NCBI GenBank assembly: GCA_017304475.1 | Contig: JAFKKV010000009.1 | Span: 62,001-126,000, forward strand | Length of the DNA: 64,000 nucleotides | DNA from: Hyphomicrobiales bacterium | GTDB lineage: Bacteria > Pseudomonadota > Alphaproteobacteria > Rhizobiales > Phreatobacteraceae | Reading direction: 5' to 3' | Part shown: in pieces, positions 60,589 through 64,000 of the stretch | Numbering within the stretch: the stretch's first letter is position 1 | Layout of the letters: every line of letters begins with the position of its first letter | Notes under the pieces: generated by a model | Database searches by the model: none | What the model saw: the letters and a program-made list of their open reading frames with translations, nothing else | What the model was told of the DNA's origin: nothing | Position numbers and translations under genes: made by a program

Positions 60589-62982
60589 ATGACCGATCGC
60601 CGCCTGACCGCCTTGTCCGCCCTCGAACAGAAGGTGCTGTGGCTTGCGTCCTGGACCATCCACAACGCCAATCATCTGCGCGACAGTGCCGATGGACTGA
60701 AAGTCGGCGGCCACCAGGCTTCGTCCGCCTCGCTCGCGACCATCATGACGGCGCTCTATTTCGCCGTGCTCCGGCCGGAGGACCGGGTGGCGGTGAAGCC
60801 GCATGCCAGCCCGAACTTCCACGCCATCCAATATCTGTTCGGCAATCAGAGCCGCGCCAAGCTGGAGAATTTCCGCGGCTACAAGGGCGCCCAGAGCTAT
60901 CCCTCGCGCACCAAGGACGGCGACGACGTCGATTTCTCGACCGGATCGGTGGGCCTCGGCGTGGCGCAGACGCTGTTTTCGTCGCTGGTGCAGGACTATG
61001 TGAAGGCCCATGGCTGGGCCCCGAACCAGCCCGAAGGCCGGATGATCGCGCTCATCGGCGATGCCGAGATGGACGAGGGCAATATCTACGAGGCGCTGAT
61101 CGAGGGCTGGAAGCACGGCCTGCGCAACACCTGGTGGGTGGTCGACTATAACAGGCAGAGCCTGGATGCGGTGATCCGCGAGGGCCTGTGGGAACGTTTC
61201 GAGGCGATGTTCCGCAATTTCGGCTGGGATGTGGTCATCCTGAAATATGGCAAGCTGCAGGAGGCCGCCTTTGCCGAACCCGGCGGCGAGCGCCTGAGGA
61301 CCTGGATCGATACCTGCCCGAACCAGCTGTTCTCGGCTTTGTGTTTCCAGGGCGGGGCTGCCTGGCGCAAGCGGCTGACCGACGATATCGGCGACCAGGG
61401 CCCGGTCAGCCGGCTGATCGACAAGCGCTCGGATGACGAACTCGCCCGGCTCATGACCAATCTCGGCGGCCATGACCTGCCGAGCCTGGTCGAGGCCTTC
61501 GAGCGGATCGACCACGACCGGCCGGTCTGTTTCATCGCCTATACGATCAAGGGGTTCGGCCTGCCGCTGCAGGGCCACAAGGACAACCATGCCGGCCTGA
61601 TGACGCCGACCCAGATGGACAAGCTGCGCGGCGCGATGAATGTCCGCGCCGGCCATGAATGGGACAGGTTCGAGGGGCTGCCGCTGGCGCCCGCCGAGCT
61701 CGAGGCCTTTCTCGGCAAGGTGCCCTTCGCGCGCAAAGGCCCGCGGCGGCTCAGCGCGCCGAAGATCCCGGTCCCGGACAGCCTCGCCTTGCCGGCCCAG
61801 GCTGCCATGTCGACCCAGCAGGGTTTCGGCCTGATCCTCAACGAGATCGCCCGCTCGGACACGGCGCTGGCCGACCGGATCGTCACCACCTCGCCCGATG
61901 TCACCGTGTCGACCAATCTCGGCGCCTTCGTCAACCGGCGCGGCCTGTTCGCCCGCGAATCGCTTGCCGACACGTTCAAGCAGGAGCGCATTCCCTCGAC
62001 CTTCAACTGGGACTTTTCGCCGAAAGGCCAGCATATCGAGCTGGGCATCGCCGAGATGAACCTGTTCATCATGCTCTCGGCGCTCGGCCTGTCGCATTCG
62101 ATCCATGGCGAAAGGCTGCTGCCGGTCGGCACGCTCTATGACCCGTTCATCCAGCGCGGCCTCGATGCGCTCAACTATGCCTGCTACCAGGACGCCCGCT
62201 TCATGCTGGTGGCGACCCCCTCGGGGGTGACGCTGGCGCCCGAAGGCGGCGCCCACCAGTCGATTGCCACGCCCCTGATCGGCATTGCCCAGGACGGCCT
62301 TGCCGCCTTCGAGCCGGCCTTCGTCGACGAACTCGCCACCATCATGCGCTTCGGCTTCGACTATATGCAGCGCGACGGCGGCGACGACCCGGACGAGGCC
62401 AACTGGCTGCGCGACGAGACCGGCGGCTCGCTTTATCTGAGGCTGTCGACCCGCACGATCGACCAGCCGCAGCGGGCGATGACGGCCGAATTGCAGCGCG
62501 ACATCGTCAACGGCGCCTATTGGATGCGGCGGCCCGGGCCGAACTGCCAGGTGGTCATCGCCTATACCGGCACGGTGGCGCCCGAGGCGATCGCCGCCGC
62601 CGGGCTGCTCGCCGAAAGCCACCGCGATGTCGGCGTGCTGGCGATCACCTCGGCCGACCGGTTGAATGCCGGCTGGACCGCCGCCGAACGCGCCCGCCAG
62701 CGCGGCGTCGGCAATGCCATGAGCCATATCGAAAGGCTGATCGCGCCCCTGTCGCGCGAATGCGGTTTCGTCACCGTCATCGACGGCCATCCGGCGACAC
62801 TCGCCTGGATCGGCTCGGTGCATGGCCACCGCTTGAAATCGCTCGGTGTCGAGCATTTCGGCCAGACTGGCACGATCGGCGACCTCTACCGGCATTTCGG
62901 CATCGATACCAACGCCATCCTGCATGCCGCGCAGGCGGTGATTTCCGGCCGGCCGGTGCGCTATCTGGCGGCGCTGCCCTGA
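60589..62982 (+). CDS. Homodimeric 2-oxoacid dehydrogenase E1 (AceE/MdeB-like, transketolase family)
   Basis: A 797-residue thiamine-diphosphate enzyme. The ThDP/Mg motif is GDAEMDEGNIYEALIEGWKHGLRN (in pieces), preceded by HASPNFHAIQYLFGNQ and DFSTGSVGLG. The Pyr domain has FNWDFSPKGQHIELGIAEMN with the activating Glu, and the C-terminal domain SADRLNAGW. It is about 90 residues shorter than AceE, mainly at the N-terminus, where AceE contacts E2. No E2 or E3 genes are nearby. Together with the Lrp-type neighbour this resembles MdeB, a proposed 2-oxobutyrate dehydrogenase; pyruvate is also possible. Confidence 0.88.
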   Translation: MTDRRLTALSALEQKVLWLASWTIHNANHLRDSADGLKVGGHQASSASLATIMTALYFAVLRPEDRVAVKPHASPNFHAIQYLFGNQSRAKLENFRGYKGAQSYPSRTKDGDDVDFSTGSVGLGVAQTLFSSLVQDYVKAHGWAPNQPEGRMIALIGDAEMDEGNIYEALIEGWKHGLRNTWWVVDYNRQSLDAVIREGLWERFEAMFRNFGWDVVILKYGKLQEAAFAEPGGERLRTWIDTCPNQLFSALCFQGGAAWRKRLTDDIGDQGPVSRLIDKRSDDELARLMTNLGGHDLPSLVEAFERIDHDRPVCFIAYTIKGFGLPLQGHKDNHAGLMTPTQMDKLRGAMNVRAGHEWDRFEGLPLAPAELEAFLGKVPFARKGPRRLSAPKIPVPDSLALPAQAAMSTQQGFGLILNEIARSDTALADRIVTTSPDVTVSTNLGAFVNRRGLFARESLADTFKQERIPSTFNWDFSPKGQHIELGIAEMNLFIMLSALGLSHSIHGERLLPVGTLYDPFIQRGLDALNYACYQDARFMLVATPSGVTLAPEGGAHQSIATPLIGIAQDGLAAFEPAFVDELATIMRFGFDYMQRDGGDDPDEANWLRDETGGSLYLRLSTRTIDQPQRAMTAELQRDIVNGAYWMRRPGPNCQVVIAYTGTVAPEAIAAAGLLAESHRDVGVLAITSADRLNAGWTAAERARQRGVGNAMSHIERLIAPLSRECGFVTVIDGHPATLAWIGSVHGHRLKSLGVEHFGQTGTIGDLYRHFGIDTNAILHAAQAVISGRPVRYLAALP

Positions 62983-63006
62983 GCCGCCGCCAGACGCCCG
63001 CCGCAA

Positions 63007-63030
63007 CGCCGCCGGCTGACCCCGGCGGCG
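63007..63030. terminator. Hairpin between the convergent E1 and RNase T2 genes
   Basis: CGCCGCCGG (63007-63015), a 6-base loop and CCGGCGGCG (63022-63030) form a perfect 9-bp stem 25 bases after the E1 stop. There is no T-run. It may serve both converging transcripts. Confidence 0.4.
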
Positions 63031-63052
63031 CCCTATCTCAGGTTGGGCGGCT

Positions 63053-63748
63053 TCAGCTTCGTCCTGCCCGGACCGGCGGCAATGCCAGGCGATCACGCCG
63101 GCAGGCCCGCCGCTCGGCCTCCTCGCAAGCGGTGAAATTCATGTCGCGGCCAATGCAGATGCGCACCTCGCGCAGCCGCTGCGCGTCGCATTGCACGCTG
63201 ATCATGTCCCGGGCGAGACCGGGATTGACGCGGACGAAGGCATCCTCGACCTCGTCGGGGGAGACCATCTTGATCTCGCTGAGATTCTCGAATTCCTGGG
63301 GTATGCGGATCTTGGCCCGGGCCTGCCGCACGGTCTCGAAATAGGCGCCGGCCGAGCGTGCGCCCGAACAGGTGCCGTGCTTGGCCCATTGCTGCCGCAC
63401 CAGGCCCGGCGCCGGCATGATGTCGAGCATGCCGTTGACCACGCGCCGATCGAGTTCGGGCGCCGGAACCTGGCAATATTCCGGGAAGCCGCGGGTGAAT
63501 TGCGGCCAGAGCCCGTGCACGACGAAGCTGAACGGCCGGTCACCGGCGCATTGCATGGACCGGCTGGAGCGCTCGCCCTGGGCCTCGCAGAAGGAGGGCG
63601 ACCAGGACAGCGCCAGGACGTAGAAATCGAATTCGCCCGGCGTCGCGCCGTGGCGCGCCTGGCCCAGGGCGGCGCCGGCACCCGCCGTGACCAGCAAGGC
63701 ACTGCCCAGAACAAGCGCGCGCAAGCGCGCTGAAATCGCAAGCAACAT
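63053..63748 (-). CDS. Secreted ribonuclease T2 family protein
   Basis: A 231-residue exported endoribonuclease. A signal peptide (LLAISARLRALVLGSALLVTAGAGAALG) is followed by YVLALSWSPSFCE, the CAS I motif VVHGLWPQ with its catalytic His, and the CAS II motif QWAKHGTCSG with Glu replaced by Ala/Gln context (KHGTC intact). Cysteines suited to disulfides are present. RNase T2 cuts RNA in the periplasm or outside the cell. ATG 63748 is six bases after GGGAGG; the TTG at 63754 is too close to that site. Confidence 0.9.
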   Translation of the reverse strand: MLLAISARLRALVLGSALLVTAGAGAALGQARHGATPGEFDFYVLALSWSPSFCEAQGERSSRSMQCAGDRPFSFVVHGLWPQFTRGFPEYCQVPAPELDRRVVNGMLDIMPAPGLVRQQWAKHGTCSGARSAGAYFETVRQARAKIRIPQEFENLSEIKMVSPDEVEDAFVRVNPGLARDMISVQCDAQRLREVRICIGRDMNFTACEEAERRACRRDRLALPPVRAGRS

Positions 63749-63841
63749 GATCAACCTCCCGTTGAACTGGCCGGAAGGCTAGTCAGCATACGAGAACAAA
63801 GAAAGAACGTATTTTAGCGGATGACCGCCGCCGGCGCGGCG

Positions 63842-63869
63842 ATCAGGGACGCGCCATCAGGGACGCGCC
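63842..63869. repeat. 14-bp tandem duplication at the 3' end of the last gene
   Basis: ATCAGGGACGCGCC occurs twice in a row (63842-63855, 63856-63869). The second copy contains the stop codon of the partial gene, so the duplication changes only downstream sequence. Confidence 0.7.
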
Positions 63870-64000
63870 ATGCGGCAATTGGGAGCGAAGCTCCAGCCGC
63901 GGTCGAGGCCGCGCACGCACCATTCGACGCCCCAGGTGTAACCGATGATGCTCTGGTCTTCCATGATCGCGTAGTCGACGGTGCGGATATGGCCGTCCGA
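63857..64000 (-). CDS. Hypothetical protein, C-terminal part (runs off right edge)
   Basis: The minus-strand frame from the window edge to a TGA at 63859-63857 gives 48 residues ending EWCVRGLDRGWSFAPNCRMARP. The pattern of a WCV...G.DR.W...PNC.M.RP tail is shared by small exported proteins that are common in Hyphomicrobiales and have no known role. The two cysteines may form a disulfide. The start lies beyond the window. Confidence 0.6.
   Translation of the reverse strand, partial: SDGHIRTVDYAIMEDQSIIGYTWGVEWCVRGLDRGWSFAPNCRMARP

Noticed and set aside
60436..63096. A long minus-strand open frame that joins onto the Lrp gene.
   Set aside because: It is antisense to the E1 gene; only the Lrp part (to 60435) matches a family, and the rest is low-complexity antisense translation.

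Overview
The window is 64 kb of GC-rich chromosomal DNA from an alphaproteobacterium, most likely a member of the Hyphomicrobiales (Rhizobiales). The pointers are an AapJQM-type amino-acid transporter, two phasins, a PdhS/PleC-type histidine kinase, a long-form HPF next to ptsN, an alphaproteobacterial-type tRNA-His with A73 and no sign of G-1, and copies of a rhizobial-style intergenic palindrome. No IS element, prophage, CRISPR array or rRNA was seen. The window opens inside an AraC-type regulator and closes inside a small hypothetical gene.

Region 1 (1-17.5 kb) is mostly housekeeping: AraC regulator/DUF2000, an Nfu-type Fe-S protein, a UspA protein, lepA, a CFA-synthase-like methyltransferase, a glutamine amidotransferase divergent from an IclR regulator, mutS, a membrane protein, a TPR protein, a BtuF-like binding protein, ptsN, hpf, a membrane adenylate cyclase facing a Crp-family regulator, a His/Gly-rich exported protein and a GNAT acetyltransferase.

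Region 2 (17.5-27.5 kb) is uptake. A BMP/nucleoside-type ABC transporter (ATPase plus two permeases) is coupled to a guanine-deaminase-like enzyme, which suggests purine salvage. A CaiB CoA-transferase, aapM, aapQ, aapJ and trpS follow. Neither transporter is complete in the window: the first lacks its binding protein and the second its ATPase.

Region 3 (27.5-40 kb) holds a 1351-residue sensor kinase whose linker is built from in-frame minisatellites, two phasins (the second behind a TGC-rich PhaR-like site), tRNA-His, and a minus-strand run in the E. coli order ytcA-mdtN-mdtO-mdtP. This run is followed at once by a gene whose C-terminus looks like a colicin-E5-type anticodon ribonuclease, with a small overlapping gene resembling the E5 immunity protein. 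That toxin/immunity pair, beside a tRNA of the class colicin E5 cuts, is the most novel item in the window.

Region 4 (40-58 kb) is a catabolic block: an orphan TRAP binding protein, a divergent AraC regulator, an AtuD-like acyl-CoA dehydrogenase, a GST, a biotin-dependent acyl-CoA carboxylase (beta and alpha), an enoyl-CoA hydratase, a BKACE (DUF849) enzyme, a full LivHMGF importer, a long-chain acyl-CoA ligase, a LivJ-like binding protein and a second acyl-CoA dehydrogenase. Together they could import, activate and degrade a branched or terpenoid carboxylic acid.

Region 5 (58-64 kb) has an orphan YejA-like binding protein, an Lrp/AsnC regulator divergent from a homodimeric 2-oxoacid dehydrogenase E1 with repeated TGCCAAA half-sites between them, an RNase T2 and a partial hypothetical gene.
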